Assembly (NCBI GenBank): GCA_017470325.1
Contig: JAFUES010000039.1
Location: 1 to 59,440, forward strand
Origin: Oscillospiraceae bacterium
GTDB lineage: Bacteria; Bacillota_A; Clostridia; Oscillospirales; Oscillospiraceae
DNA: 59,440 nucleotides
Direction: 5' to 3'
A program made the position numbers and the translations under genes. How positions within the stretch are numbered: the first letter of the stretch is position 1; every line of letters begins with the position of its first letter. Under the pieces are notes generated by a model. The model was not told the origin of the DNA, searched no databases, and saw only the letters and a list, made by a program, of their open reading frames with translations. Below are positions 17,691-25,900 of the stretch, piece after piece.

Positions 17691-18373
17691 TGCCTATGGA
17701 GAGCTATGTGATCCGGCCCATCGCCCATATCCGGACCGACCTGAAAGAGAAGTTCGGCGTGCCCCGCCAGGCGGGGATCGTGGAAGCTCTGGAGGGGCGC
17801 ATCGTCTTTGAACCGGAATACCGCAGGGAGGAAGCCCTGCGGGGCATCGAGGGCTTTTCCCACATCTGGCTGATCTGGCAGTTTTCCAAAGCCCTGCGGG
17901 AGGATTGGTCTCCCACAGTGCGGCCGCCCCGGCTGGGCGGCAACGTCCGCATGGGCGTCTTTGCCACCCGCTCGCCCTTCCGGCCCAACGCCCTGGGCCT
18001 CAGCTGCGTGCGTCTGCTGGGGGTGGAGGCGGATCCTGAGCTGGGCGCGGTGCTGCGCGTGGCGGGCGCCGACCTGGTGGACGGGACCCCCATTTTTGAC
18101 ATCAAGCCCTATGTGCCCTATGCCGACTGCCGCCCGGAGGCTGCCTCCGGCTTTGCACCGGACCCGGGGGCCACGCTGTCGGTGGTCTACGCCCCCGGCA
18201 CGAAGGAGCGGATCCCGCCGGAGAAGCGGCAGGCCCTGACGGGCGTGCTGGCCAACGACCCCCGGCCCCGCTATCAGGAGGACGCGGATCGGGTCTACGG
18301 TCTGGCCTTCGCGGGGAGGAACGTCAAATTCACCGTGGACGGGGAGACCCTGACGGTCATCGAGATCGAATAA
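17690..18373 (+). CDS. trmO: tRNA (t6A37)-methyltransferase TrmO-like protein
   Basis: A 227-residue YaeB/TrmO (TsaA Pfam) protein that uses S-adenosylmethionine to N6-methylate t6A at position 37 of tRNA-Thr. The beta-barrel N-terminal domain shows [28 protein letters not shown] and [15 protein letters not shown], all diagnostic. The C-terminal half has [13 protein letters not shown], matching the long-form family. It is last in the miaB-mutS operon. Confidence 0.9.
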   Translation: MPMESYVIRPIAHIRTDLKEKFGVPRQAGIVEALEGRIVFEPEYRREEALRGIEGFSHIWLIWQFSKALREDWSPTVRPPRLGGNVRMGVFATRSPFRPNALGLSCVRLLGVEADPELGAVLRVAGADLVDGTPIFDIKPYVPYADCRPEAASGFAPDPGATLSVVYAPGTKERIPPEKRQALTGVLANDPRPRYQEDADRVYGLAFAGRNVKFTVDGETLTVIEIE

Positions 18374-18404
18374 ACCGGCTGTGCCTGCTGCACAGCCGGT
18401 TTTT
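18373..18404 (+). terminator. Terminator of the miaB-trmO operon
   Basis: A perfect 12-bp stem (18373-18384 with 18390-18401), a 5-base loop and a run of T. Confidence 0.9.
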
Positions 18405-18426
18405 CGCGTGTGAGTACAGGATACGA

Positions 18427-18455
18427 TTGCTATTCCCGTACGGCGATGCTATAAT
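18427..18455 (+). promoter_or_regulatory. Promoter of the DJ-1/PfpI gene
   Basis: TTGCTA (18427-18432), a 17-base spacer and a perfect TATAAT (18450-18455). Confidence 0.8.
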
Positions 18456-18498
18456 AAAACCATCCCAATTCGAAAAATTTTTCAAGGAGGAATATCCA

Positions 18499-19077
18499 AT
18501 GGCAAAGAAAGTACTGCTGCTCTGCGGCGACTTCACCGAGGATTACGAGACCATGGTGCCGTTCCAGGCGCTGGGCGTGCTGGGCTATCAGGTGGATGCG
18601 GTCTGCCCCGACAAGAAGGCGGGCGAGACGGTGGCCACCGCGGTCCATGACTTCCTGGGTGAGCAGACCTACACCGAGCTGCGCGGACACAACTTCGCGC
18701 TGACGGCGGATTTTGACGCGGTGAAGACCGAGGACTATGAGGGTCTCTTCATCACCGGCGGCCGCGCCCCCGAGTACATCCGGCTCAATGCCCGGGTGCT
18801 GGAGATCGTGAGAGAGTTCTTCGCGGCGGGCAAGCCCGTTGCGGCCATCTGCCACGGCCCGCAGGTCCTGGCGGCTGCCGGCGTGCTGGCCGGCTACAAG
18901 GCTACTGCCTATCCCGCCGTGGGTCCCGACGTGACCCTGGCAGGCGGCACCTTTGTTGAAGTCCCCGCCACCGACGCTGTGGTGGACCGGAACCTGGTCA
19001 CTGCTCCCGCCTGGCCCGGCGACACCGCCATCGTCAAGGAGTTCGCCAAGCTCATGGGCGCCAAGATCGAGATCTGA
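18499..19077 (+). CDS. DJ-1/PfpI-family protein
   Basis: A 192-residue class I glutamine-amidotransferase-like protein. The nucleophile elbow AICHGPQ places Cys118 next to His119, and an acidic residue lies near 14-17, as in the PfpI/YhbO group. Members include proteases, glyoxalases and deglycases linked to carbonyl and oxidative stress; the exact activity cannot be read from sequence. The start at 18499 follows AAGGAGG; the frame upstream runs through the promoter. It is monocistronic. Confidence 0.9.
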   Translation: MAKKVLLLCGDFTEDYETMVPFQALGVLGYQVDAVCPDKKAGETVATAVHDFLGEQTYTELRGHNFALTADFDAVKTEDYEGLFITGGRAPEYIRLNARVLEIVREFFAAGKPVAAICHGPQVLAAAGVLAGYKATAYPAVGPDVTLAGGTFVEVPATDAVVDRNLVTAPAWPGDTAIVKEFAKLMGAKIEI

Positions 19078-19095
19078 TTTTCTGAACAAACAGCG

Positions 19096-19124
19096 AAACC
19101 CCGGCTCGTTCGAGCCGGGGTTTT
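19096..19124. terminator. Bidirectional terminator
   Basis: A 13-bp stem, 19096-19108 with 19111-19123, flanked by A on the left and T on the right. It separates convergent genes. Confidence 0.85.
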
Positions 19125-19136
19125 CCATTGCTTGTG

Positions 19137-20162
19137 TCAGAGTAGCGCCTTAAGCGCGGCCACATCCTCCGGGCGGGTAGCCCAGCTGGTGGCAAAGCGG
19201 ACCACGGTGCGTCCGTCGGGGAGCTTTTCCCAGAAGCTGAAGGCCACATCCTTGCCCAGCCGTTCCATCTGCTCATCGGTCAGCGCCACGAACTGCTGGT
19301 TAGTGGGGGAGTCCAGATACAGCGGGTAGCCCCTTTCCCGGAAAGCGGCCTTCAGTTCCATGGCCATGTCGATGGCGTGACGGCTGATGGACCAGTAGAG
19401 CCCGTCGGTGAACAGCGCGTCGAACTGCATGCCCAGCAGGCGGCCCTTGGCCAGCAGTGCTCCCTGCTGCTTCTGCAGTGTCAGGAAATGGGCGGGCATG
19501 TTCTGCCGGGTGAAGATCAGCGCCTCTCCGCAGAGGGCGCCCACCTTGGTGCCGCCGATGTAGAACACGTCGCAGCAGCGGACGATGTCGTCGATGCTCA
19601 CGTCCGTGTCATAGGCCATCAGCCCGTAGCCCAGCCGGGCCCCGTCCAGATATAGGGGGATGTCGTAGCTGCGGCAGAGGGCGGACAGGGCTTCCAGCTC
19701 CGCCTTTGTATACAGCGTGCCGTACTCGGTGGGGTGGGAGATATAGACCATGCCGGGGAAGGGCATGTGCTCGTGGTTGCCGTCCTCATAGAAACCTTTG
19801 AGACAGGCGGACAGAGCCTCGGCGGAAAGCTTGCCCTCCGCGGCGTCCAGTTCGATGACCTTGTGGCCGGTGTATTCGATGGCCCCGGCCTCGTGGATGC
19901 TCACATGGCCGGTCTTGGCGGCCACCACCGCCTCGTAACGGCGCAGCATGGTGGAGATGGTCACCAGATTGGTCTGGGTCCCGCCCACGAGAAAGACGAT
20001 CTGCAGATCGTCCCTGTGACAGGCGGCGCGGATCTTTTCTTTTGCTGCCTGGCAGGCCGCGTCGTCCCCGTAGCCGGGCATGGAGATCAGGTTGTCCGCG
20101 CAGAGCTTTTCCAGGATCTTCGGGTGCGCGCCCTCGGTATAATCGCTCATAAAGTACAGCAT
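19137..20162 (-). CDS. Low-specificity threonine aldolase family protein
   Basis: A 341-residue PLP enzyme of fold type I that would cleave L-threonine or allo-threonine to glycine and acetaldehyde. Family marks are the DYTEGAHPKIL start, GGTQTNL, HEAGAIE, LDGARLGYG and YIGGTKVGALCGEAL with the probable cofactor lysine. The ribosome binding site GGGAGG lies directly after the stop codon of the upstream MocR gene, so the two are one transcription unit. Beta-eliminating lyase relatives such as phenylserine aldolase are a possible alternative. Confidence 0.9.
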   Translation of the reverse strand: MLYFMSDYTEGAHPKILEKLCADNLISMPGYGDDAACQAAKEKIRAACHRDDLQIVFLVGGTQTNLVTISTMLRRYEAVVAAKTGHVSIHEAGAIEYTGHKVIELDAAEGKLSAEALSACLKGFYEDGNHEHMPFPGMVYISHPTEYGTLYTKAELEALSALCRSYDIPLYLDGARLGYGLMAYDTDVSIDDIVRCCDVFYIGGTKVGALCGEALIFTRQNMPAHFLTLQKQQGALLAKGRLLGMQFDALFTDGLYWSISRHAIDMAMELKAAFRERGYPLYLDSPTNQQFVALTDEQMERLGKDVAFSFWEKLPDGRTVVRFATSWATRPEDVAALKALL

Positions 20163-20174
20163 GGCAGGTCCTCC

Positions 20175-21254
20175 CTATCGGTTTTTCTCCCGCAGCTTTC
20201 TGCGGCGGCGGTTGATGTAGCGTTCCAGGTGTCCGGCGTTGATGAATTCCGCCAGCACGTATTGGTCATATACAGGTACGGTACAGGAATAAAAGTCCAG
20301 CTTCCGGGCGTAAACCTCCAGTAGGGGCTCCGGCAGCACCAGAAAACCGGTGCGCATGGAAGGGGCCAGGATCTTGGAAAAGGTGTTCAGATAGAGCACC
20401 CGCTCCGGGGCCAGGGAAAAGACGGTCTCGATCTGCCGGGTCAGCGAGGCAAACTCCGCGTCGTAGTCGTCCTCTACGATGAAGGCGCCGTGCTCCCGGG
20501 CCCAGGCGGCGTATTCGTGCCGCTTGGCCGCGCTGGCGGTGACGCCGCTGGGGTAGCTGTGGAAAGGGGTCACGTGCAAGACCCCGGCCCGGCAGGCATC
20601 CAGCGCCTGGCTCAGAATGCCGTCCTCACCCATGGGCAGCAGCCGGCATGCTGCGCCGTTGGCCTCATACACCCGGCGGATCTTCTCATAGCAGGGATCC
20701 TCCAGGGCGAAAAGCCGGTCCCGACCCAGCAGCTGCACCACCAGGCCGTAGAGGTATTCCGCGCCGGAGCCGATGATGATCTGCTCCGGGGTCACATCCA
20801 GACCGCGGCTGCGGGCCAGATAAGCGGAGATGGCGCCGCGCAGCTCGGGGCAGCCGGCATTGGGGGATTTGATGAGGATGCGCCTGTCATAGTCGGCCAG
20901 CACAGCGCGCATGGTTTTTGCCAGCACGGAAAAGGGGAAGTCCTCCGTGCGGCCGGCGGCCTCGGCGCTCATCTCCTCCAAAGCTGCCCGGCGGGGAGGC
21001 GCACCGCTGCCGAGCCCGCCGAAGGCGGCGTAGTAGCCGCTGCGGGGCCGGGACTCGGCGTAGCCCTCGTCCACCAGCAGGGCATAGGCGTGCTCCACGG
21101 TGATGACGCTGATCTCCAGTTCTTCGGCCAGCAGCCGCTTGGAGGGCAGCTTGCTGCCGGGAGGCAGGACGCCGCCGACGATATCCTGCCGCAGCTGCTT
21201 GTACAGCTGCAGGTAGGCGCTCTCCCCACCGTGTTTTTCAATGCGGTATTTCAT
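20175..21254 (-). CDS. MocR-type GntR regulator, C-terminally short
   Basis: A 359-residue protein. Residues 1-~75 form a GntR winged helix (LYKQLRQDIVGGVLPPGSKLP, then VEHAYALLVDEGY). The remainder is a class I aminotransferase-like domain with NTFSKILAPSMRTGF carrying the PLP lysine and VEDDYDAEF carrying the PLP aspartate. MocR proteins are usually 440-500 residues. Here the frame stops right after the HLERYINRRRRKLRE helix, so the small C-terminal subdomain (~80-100 residues) is missing. It is divergent from an ECF transporter gene, with AAACTGG boxes between. MocR regulators usually sense PLP or an amino compound. Confidence 0.88.
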   Translation of the reverse strand: MKYRIEKHGGESAYLQLYKQLRQDIVGGVLPPGSKLPSKRLLAEELEISVITVEHAYALLVDEGYAESRPRSGYYAAFGGLGSGAPPRRAALEEMSAEAAGRTEDFPFSVLAKTMRAVLADYDRRILIKSPNAGCPELRGAISAYLARSRGLDVTPEQIIIGSGAEYLYGLVVQLLGRDRLFALEDPCYEKIRRVYEANGAACRLLPMGEDGILSQALDACRAGVLHVTPFHSYPSGVTASAAKRHEYAAWAREHGAFIVEDDYDAEFASLTRQIETVFSLAPERVLYLNTFSKILAPSMRTGFLVLPEPLLEVYARKLDFYSCTVPVYDQYVLAEFINAGHLERYINRRRRKLREKNR

Positions 21255-21275
21255 GGGTACAGACCCCTCTTGACC

Positions 21276-21338
21276 AAACTGGCCTTATAAAAAAGTTTTA
21301 AACTGGCGATAGAAATAAGTCCAGTTCCCTATTATAAT
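21276..21338 (+). promoter_or_regulatory. MocR-type operator and ECF gene promoter
   Basis: The divergent spacer holds AAACTGG at 21276-21282 and 21300-21306 (direct repeats 24 bases apart) and the inverted copy CCAGTT at 21321-21326. A TATAAT lies at 21333-21338, without a clear -35 box. Repeats in mixed orientation beside an activator-dependent -10 fit known MocR binding regions. Confidence 0.6.
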
Positions 21339-21372
21339 CCAATTACAAAATTTGTCAAGGGAGGTCTGGATC

Positions 21373-21900
21373 ATGTATGAATCCCGGATGAACGCCAAGA
21401 AAATTACCTTTACCGCAGTGCTGATGGCGATGAACATCATCATGAGCACCAGCGTTCTCAGTGTGCCGGTCCCCGGCGGCCATATGTATCTCAACGACGC
21501 GATCATCGTCACGGCGGCGGTGCTGCTGGACCCGCTGTGCGCCTTTCTGGTGGGCGGCGTGGGCGCCTTCATCGGCGACATGCTGTTCTACCCCGCGCCC
21601 ATGTTCGTGTCCCTGGTGACCCACGGCCTCCAGGCGGTGGTCATCTCTCTGGTGGCTCATCGGACCCTGAAGGGCAAGCCTGTGGCGGCCTCGATCGTGG
21701 GCACCATCCTGGGCTGGGTCATCTGCTTTACCGGCTACACCCTGGGCCGCGCCTTCATCTACAGCACCCCGGCCTATGCCATCGCCAAGTTCCCCTTCCA
21801 GGTATTGCAGACCGCGGTGGGCTCCGCCATTGCCCTCCTGCTGTGCTGGAAGGCCGGTATTGTGAAGCTCTACAACCGCTGGTACTACAAGGCGGCGTAA
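21373..21900 (+). CDS. ECF transporter S component
   Basis: A 175-residue membrane protein with about five or six helices, resembling the substrate-binding S components of energy-coupling-factor vitamin transporters (COG4720-like). Visible marks are the N-terminal KKITFTAVLMAMNI, LNDAIIVTAAVLLDP and GGVGAFIGDM. It has no ATPase or T component next to it, as is usual for group II S components that share one EcfAAT module. The substrate is not certain; the divergent MocR gene points to a B6-type vitamer. The start at 21373 follows GGGAGG. Confidence 0.85.
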   Translation: MYESRMNAKKITFTAVLMAMNIIMSTSVLSVPVPGGHMYLNDAIIVTAAVLLDPLCAFLVGGVGAFIGDMLFYPAPMFVSLVTHGLQAVVISLVAHRTLKGKPVAASIVGTILGWVICFTGYTLGRAFIYSTPAYAIAKFPFQVLQTAVGSAIALLLCWKAGIVKLYNRWYYKAA

Positions 21901-21920
21901 AACAAAACACCGAAAGACAG

Positions 21921-21952
21921 CGGGCGGCTCTGATATGAGCCGCCCGGCTTTT
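21921..21952 (+). terminator. Terminator of the ECF S-component gene
   Basis: A perfect 10-bp stem (21921-21930 with 21937-21946), a 6-base loop, then GCTTTTATTT. It is convergent with dpaB. Confidence 0.85.
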
Positions 21953-22529
21953 ATTTCAGAATGGGCTGCAGCTGCTCCCCGGCCAAGGCCGCCTCCACGG
22001 CGGGGCGCAGACGGGTAAAGTCCGCCTGGAGTGAACTGGGTTTGTTTGCCGGATCGTCCTGCCCGAAGGGGACGAAATAGATATGCTTTCGGTTTAAAAG
22101 CCGCGCGATGTTCTCCGCCGATCCGGAAAGCCCGTCGTTGGTGGACAGGGCGAGGATCACGGGCCGCCCGTTTCGCAGGTGGGCCTTGGCCGCCATCAGT
22201 ACGGCGCTGTCTGTGATCCCGTGGGCCAGCTTCCCCAGGGTGTTGCCGGTGCAGGGGGCGATCAGCAGCGCGTCCATGGGTCGGGCGGGGCCTAAGGGTT
22301 CTGCCTCGGCGATGGTGGTCACCACACTTTTGCCGCTTAGCTCCATCAGCTGTTTGATGTGCTCCGCGGCCCGGCCGAAGCGGCTGTCGGTCTCAGCTGC
22401 GGTCTCGCTCATGATGGGGATCAGCTCGTAATGCTCCGCCAGCTCCGCGGCGGCGGCGAACAGCTTCTCATAGGTGCAGTAGGACCCGCAGAGAGCCAGG
22501 CCCAGGGTCTTCTTTTTCGCCATGGTCAT
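21951..22529 (-). CDS. dpaB: Dipicolinate synthase subunit B
   Basis: A 192-residue flavoprotein-like subunit (SpoVFB) that, with subunit A, makes dipicolinic acid of the spore core from dihydroxytetrahydropicolinate. Marks are GLALCGSYCTYEK at the start, PIMSETA, and APCTGNTLGKLAHGITD. It overlaps dpaA by four bases (ATGA). Expression in the mother cell late in sporulation is known for the family; I could not find a convincing SigK promoter by eye. Confidence 0.94.
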   Translation of the reverse strand: MTMAKKKTLGLALCGSYCTYEKLFAAAAELAEHYELIPIMSETAAETDSRFGRAAEHIKQLMELSGKSVVTTIAEAEPLGPARPMDALLIAPCTGNTLGKLAHGITDSAVLMAAKAHLRNGRPVILALSTNDGLSGSAENIARLLNRKHIYFVPFGQDDPANKPSSLQADFTRLRPAVEAALAGEQLQPILK

Positions 22530-23386
22530 TCCTCCAATTCCCGGATGGCCCCGTACACTGCCGCCCGGATCAGCAGCGCCGCGGAGTAGGGGGCGTAGCG
22601 CCCCGGCAGTCCCGGGGCATAGAGTGTGCGCAGGCCGATGTTTTCAGCCAGTCGCCGGTCAAAGCCGCCGGGGGGCGAGGCCAGCTCCAGCAGTACCGCC
22701 TCCGGCGCGGCGCAGCACAGCGCTGCCTCGCTGAGTACCTGTGCGGGCACGGTGTTGACGATGAAATCAAAGTCCCCGATCAGCCCCTCCAGCTGCCGGT
22801 ATTCCAGGGCGTTCAGCCCCAGAACGGCGGCCAGGGCCCGGTCCGCGCCGCTGCGGGCGGCCACAGTGGTCTGGGCGCCCAGGGCGGCCAGACTCAAGGC
22901 CAGGGGTTTGCCGATGCGGCCAAAGCCCAGCACCAGAGCGCGGCTGTCCCGGATGGAACGCTCGCTCTCCGCCATCAGAAGAGAGATGGCTCCCTCGGCG
23001 GTCAGCGCGGCGTTGCCCGCCACGAAATCCGGCCGCAGCATCACGTCCGCCACGTGGAGCTTTTCCCGCTGGGCGGCACGGCAGCAGTCATCACCCAGCT
23101 GCCCGCCGCACAGCAATTGTCCGGGCCAGAGGGCGCCGATCAGCGCGTCCATGGACAGGCTCTCGCCCGACAACGGCGCATTCAAAAGCCCGCCGGTCCG
23201 GGCGGGCACAGGCAGGATCACACAGTCCGCGGCGTAGACACAGGCCTGCAGACAGTCGTCCTTTGGGATCTCGGCGGGGAGGGGCGCCTGCTCCAGGGCG
23301 TAGCTATGTACCTTGTGGCCGTCCTGCAGCAGCAGCGTACACAGCAGCACCGAGCGCCGGTCCCCGCCGACTACGGCAAATCGCAT
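22526..23386 (-). CDS. dpaA: Dipicolinate synthase subunit A
   Basis: A 286-residue Rossmann-type dehydrogenase subunit (SpoVFA). The N-terminal MRFAVVGGDRRSV and the NAD(P)-binding LVLGFGRIGKPLA segment near residue 150 are typical. The start at 23386 gives GGAGG an 8-base spacing; in-frame ATG codons five and two codons upstream sit too close to it. It leads the dpaA-dpaB operon. Its presence marks the organism as an endospore former that uses the SpoVF route to dipicolinate. Confidence 0.94.
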   Translation of the reverse strand: MRFAVVGGDRRSVLLCTLLLQDGHKVHSYALEQAPLPAEIPKDDCLQACVYAADCVILPVPARTGGLLNAPLSGESLSMDALIGALWPGQLLCGGQLGDDCCRAAQREKLHVADVMLRPDFVAGNAALTAEGAISLLMAESERSIRDSRALVLGFGRIGKPLALSLAALGAQTTVAARSGADRALAAVLGLNALEYRQLEGLIGDFDFIVNTVPAQVLSEAALCCAAPEAVLLELASPPGGFDRRLAENIGLRTLYAPGLPGRYAPYSAALLIRAAVYGAIRELEE

Positions 23387-23416
23387 ATTCATCACCTCCA
23401 TATCAGTCTATTCTGA

Positions 23417-23445
23417 TAGACAAAGGGCGGTTCCTGTGGTAAAAT
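23417..23445 (+). promoter_or_regulatory. thyA-folA promoter
   Basis: TAGACA (23417-23422), a 17-base spacer and TAAAAT (23440-23445). Confidence 0.7.
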
Positions 23446-23478
23446 GACAGCGACCATACAGAAAATGAGGTGTTCTAT

Positions 23479-24309
23479 ATGAGCAGAGCAGACGAGATCT
23501 TCATCCAAAACTGCAAGGATATATTGGAAAACGGCATCTGGGATACGGATCGTGAGGTCCGCCCCCGCTGGGAGGACGGCACCCCCGCCCACACCATTAA
23601 GAAATTCGGCATCGTCAACCGCTATGACCTGTCCCAGGAGTTCCCCATCCTCACCATCCGGCGCACCTTCTGGAAGTCCGCCATCGATGAGCTGCTGTGG
23701 ATCTGGCAGGCCAAGAGCAACAATGTCAATGAACTGCGCACCCGGGTCTGGGACGCCTGGGCCGACGAGAACGGCTCCATTGGCAAGGCCTACGGCTATC
23801 AGCTGGGCGTCAAGCACCATTACCCGGAGGGGGACATGGACCAGGTGGACAAGGTGCTGTGGGATCTGAAGCACAACCCCGCCTCCCGCCGTATCATGAC
23901 CAACATCTACACCTTTGCCGATCTGAGCGAAATGGCGCTCTACCCCTGTGCCTACTCCATGACCTTCAACGTCAGCGGCAACAAACTCAACGCCATTTTG
24001 AACCAGCGCTCCCAGGATATGCTGGCGGCCAACAACTGGAACGTGGTGCAGTACTCGGTGCTGACCATGATGATTGCTCAGGCCACCGGCTTTGAGCCGG
24101 GCGAATTCGTCCATGTGATCGCAGACGCCCACATCTACGACCGGCACGTACCCGCCATCCAGGAGATCATTCAGAACGAGCCCAAGCCCGCTCCCACCTT
24201 CATCGTGGACCCGTCGGTCAAGGACTTTTACGACTTCACCAGGGACAGCTTCAAGATCGAGAACTATCAGTACTCGGACTTCAATGGCAAGATCCCGGTA
24301 GCGGTGTGA
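23479..24309 (+). CDS. thyA: Thymidylate synthase
   Basis: A 276-residue ThyA converting dUMP to dTMP with methylene-tetrahydrofolate. The catalytic Cys157 is in ALYPCAYS; the next residue is Ala where many ThyA proteins have His. QRSQDMLAANNWNVVQY is the RSxD dUMP-binding segment, and ADAHIYDRHV follows. The ATG at 23479 is taken instead of the GTG at 23470 because of spacing to TGAGG. Dihydrofolate reductase, which recycles the product folate, starts four bases after the stop. Confidence 0.95.
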   Translation: MSRADEIFIQNCKDILENGIWDTDREVRPRWEDGTPAHTIKKFGIVNRYDLSQEFPILTIRRTFWKSAIDELLWIWQAKSNNVNELRTRVWDAWADENGSIGKAYGYQLGVKHHYPEGDMDQVDKVLWDLKHNPASRRIMTNIYTFADLSEMALYPCAYSMTFNVSGNKLNAILNQRSQDMLAANNWNVVQYSVLTMMIAQATGFEPGEFVHVIADAHIYDRHVPAIQEIIQNEPKPAPTFIVDPSVKDFYDFTRDSFKIENYQYSDFNGKIPVAV

Positions 24310-24313
24310 GTTT

Positions 24314-24796
24314 ATGGAAGCCATCGTAGCGGTTTACGCCGACTGGGGCATCGGCAGCGACGGGACCCAGCCGGTGGTGCTGAAGGCCGACCGGGCCCAT
24401 TTTCGGCAGGTAACGGGAAATGCGGCGGTGATCGTGGGCCGCAAAACGCTGGAGGACTTTCCCGGCGGCAAGCCCCTGAAGGGACGGCACAATATCGTGG
24501 TCACCCGGCAGGACATTCAGATCGAGGGGGCCCAGGTGGTCCACTCCACGGAGGAGGCCCTTGCCGCGGCGGCGGAACAGGAGCGCTGCCTGGTCATCGG
24601 CGGCGCCAGCGTATACCGGCAGTTCTTCCCCTATATGGACCGGGTGCACATCACCAAGATTGAGCTGACCCCTCATTCGGACAGCTTCTTCCCGGACCTG
24701 GACAGCCTTGCGGACTGGGAATGCTCGGAGCAGGGGGAATGGCTGGAGGAAGACGGCCTGCGGTATTGCTTCTGCACGTATAACAAAAAAGGATGA
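24314..24796 (+). CDS. folA: Dihydrofolate reductase
   Basis: A 160-residue enzyme reducing dihydrofolate to tetrahydrofolate with NADPH. Typical segments: MEAIVAVYADWGIGSDG, an acidic substrate residue in KADRAHF, IVGRKTLEDFP and CLVIGGASVYRQFFP. It is coupled to thyA, which generates dihydrofolate. Length is normal. Confidence 0.95.
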   Translation: MEAIVAVYADWGIGSDGTQPVVLKADRAHFRQVTGNAAVIVGRKTLEDFPGGKPLKGRHNIVVTRQDIQIEGAQVVHSTEEALAAAAEQERCLVIGGASVYRQFFPYMDRVHITKIELTPHSDSFFPDLDSLADWECSEQGEWLEEDGLRYCFCTYNKKG

Positions 24797-24798
24797 CG

Positions 24799-24826
24799 AA
24801 GGACAGGGCGAAATCGCCCTGTCCTT
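24799..24826. terminator. Bidirectional terminator between folA and spoIID
   Basis: A perfect 13-bp stem (24799-24811 with 24814-24826) preceded by A-rich and followed by TT sequence. It lies between convergent genes. Confidence 0.8.
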
Positions 24827-25815
24827 TACTGTACCAGCACCGTCCCGGGATAGTAATGGGCCAGGATCTCCCGGTAATCCGCGCCCTGCGCCGCCATGAC
24901 GTTGGCGCCGTATTGGCTCATGCCCACCCCGTGGCCGCTGCCGGTGACGGTGAACACAAAATGCCCGTCCGTGTATTCCAGGGTGAAGGCGGTGGAGCGC
25001 AGGGAAAAGAGGCTGCGCAGCTCGGTGCCCCGAAAGGGATGACCGCCCAGGGTGAGTTCCGCCACCCGGCCGCTTTCATCCCGTTGTACGCCGCCCAGCC
25101 AATCCTCCGGCGCGCCGCTGAAATCCGCCTCCGGACAGGCCGAAAGCAGCACATCCCGGAAATCCAGGGGTGCGCAGACCAGCTCGCTTACATAGCCGGG
25201 TACGGTCTCCGCGCTCTCGGGGCTGGGGACGCAGACCAGATAGGGCCGTGGGTTCCAGACTTGACCGCAGTCCTCAGTGGCCCCGGCGGAGGAGGAATGA
25301 AAGGCGGCAAAGACCGGCTGCCCCTCATAGCTGAGATACTGTCCGGCGGTCTCGTCCACCGCCCGGTGGAGCTTTTGCAAATGCGCGTCGTAGTCCGCGC
25401 CCCATTTTTCCCGCAGGGCCGCATCGTCCTGCCAGGCCTGGCAGCAGCTGAAGTCTGTGCACACATCGGCGTCTCCGTGCTTGCCGGCCGCGGCACAATA
25501 GAGGGCATAGGTCCGGGCGGCCACAGCCTGGGCCTTCAGCGCCTCCGGCTGAAAGTCCGCCGGCATTTCCGCGGCCAGCACGCCGGTCAGATAGTCCTGC
25601 ATGTCCATTTCCTCGACGGCGCCGTTTACCAGCACCCGGACAGAGGCTGCCGCAGGGGCGCCCGCGGGGACCGGCGGCGTTTCCTGAGCGGGGATGGGTT
25701 GCCCTGTGGGAACAGGCTCAGCAGTCTCCTCTGCGGCAGGGCCGATAGGACGCAGCAGATAGGGGAGAAAGGCCAGCAGCAGCGCCAGATATGCCAGGAA
25801 AACGGTCTTTTTCAC
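24826..25815 (-). CDS. SpoIID/LytB-domain sporulation protein
   Basis: A 329-residue secreted or membrane-anchored lytic transglycosylase-like protein of the SpoIID family, needed for septal peptidoglycan thinning and engulfment. It has one N-terminal helix and a Pro/Ala linker. The catalytic domain shows MQDYLTGVLAAEMPADFQPEALKAQAVAARTYA with the conserved Glu, then FHSSSAGATEDC and GSGHGVGMSQYGA. The GTG start at 25815 has GGAGGGG five bases upstream; the in-frame GTG at 25836 has none. A shorter SpoIID paralogue is possible, so I give no symbol. Confidence 0.9.
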   Translation of the reverse strand: MKKTVFLAYLALLLAFLPYLLRPIGPAAEETAEPVPTGQPIPAQETPPVPAGAPAAASVRVLVNGAVEEMDMQDYLTGVLAAEMPADFQPEALKAQAVAARTYALYCAAAGKHGDADVCTDFSCCQAWQDDAALREKWGADYDAHLQKLHRAVDETAGQYLSYEGQPVFAAFHSSSAGATEDCGQVWNPRPYLVCVPSPESAETVPGYVSELVCAPLDFRDVLLSACPEADFSGAPEDWLGGVQRDESGRVAELTLGGHPFRGTELRSLFSLRSTAFTLEYTDGHFVFTVTGSGHGVGMSQYGANVMAAQGADYREILAHYYPGTVLVQ

Positions 25816-25836
25816 ATAGTCCCCTCCGAAATTCAC

Positions 25837-25900
25837 TTGACTGAATATATAAATAAGTTTAGAATCAGCATACAGGCGGTCCCCTCAGGCCTCCGCCTGT
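25837..25900 (+). promoter_or_regulatory. Promoter and hairpin leader of the membrane protein gene
   Basis: TTGACT (25837-25842), a 17-base spacer and TAGAAT (25860-25865), followed in the leader by an 8-bp stem ACAGGCGG/CCGCCTGT (25872-25879 with 25893-25900). Confidence 0.65.

Noticed and set aside
23384..23470. SigK-type promoter before dpaA and SigE-type promoter before the SpoIID gene
   Set aside because: No sequence close to the CATA-containing -10 consensus was found at a suitable distance; leaving them out is safer.
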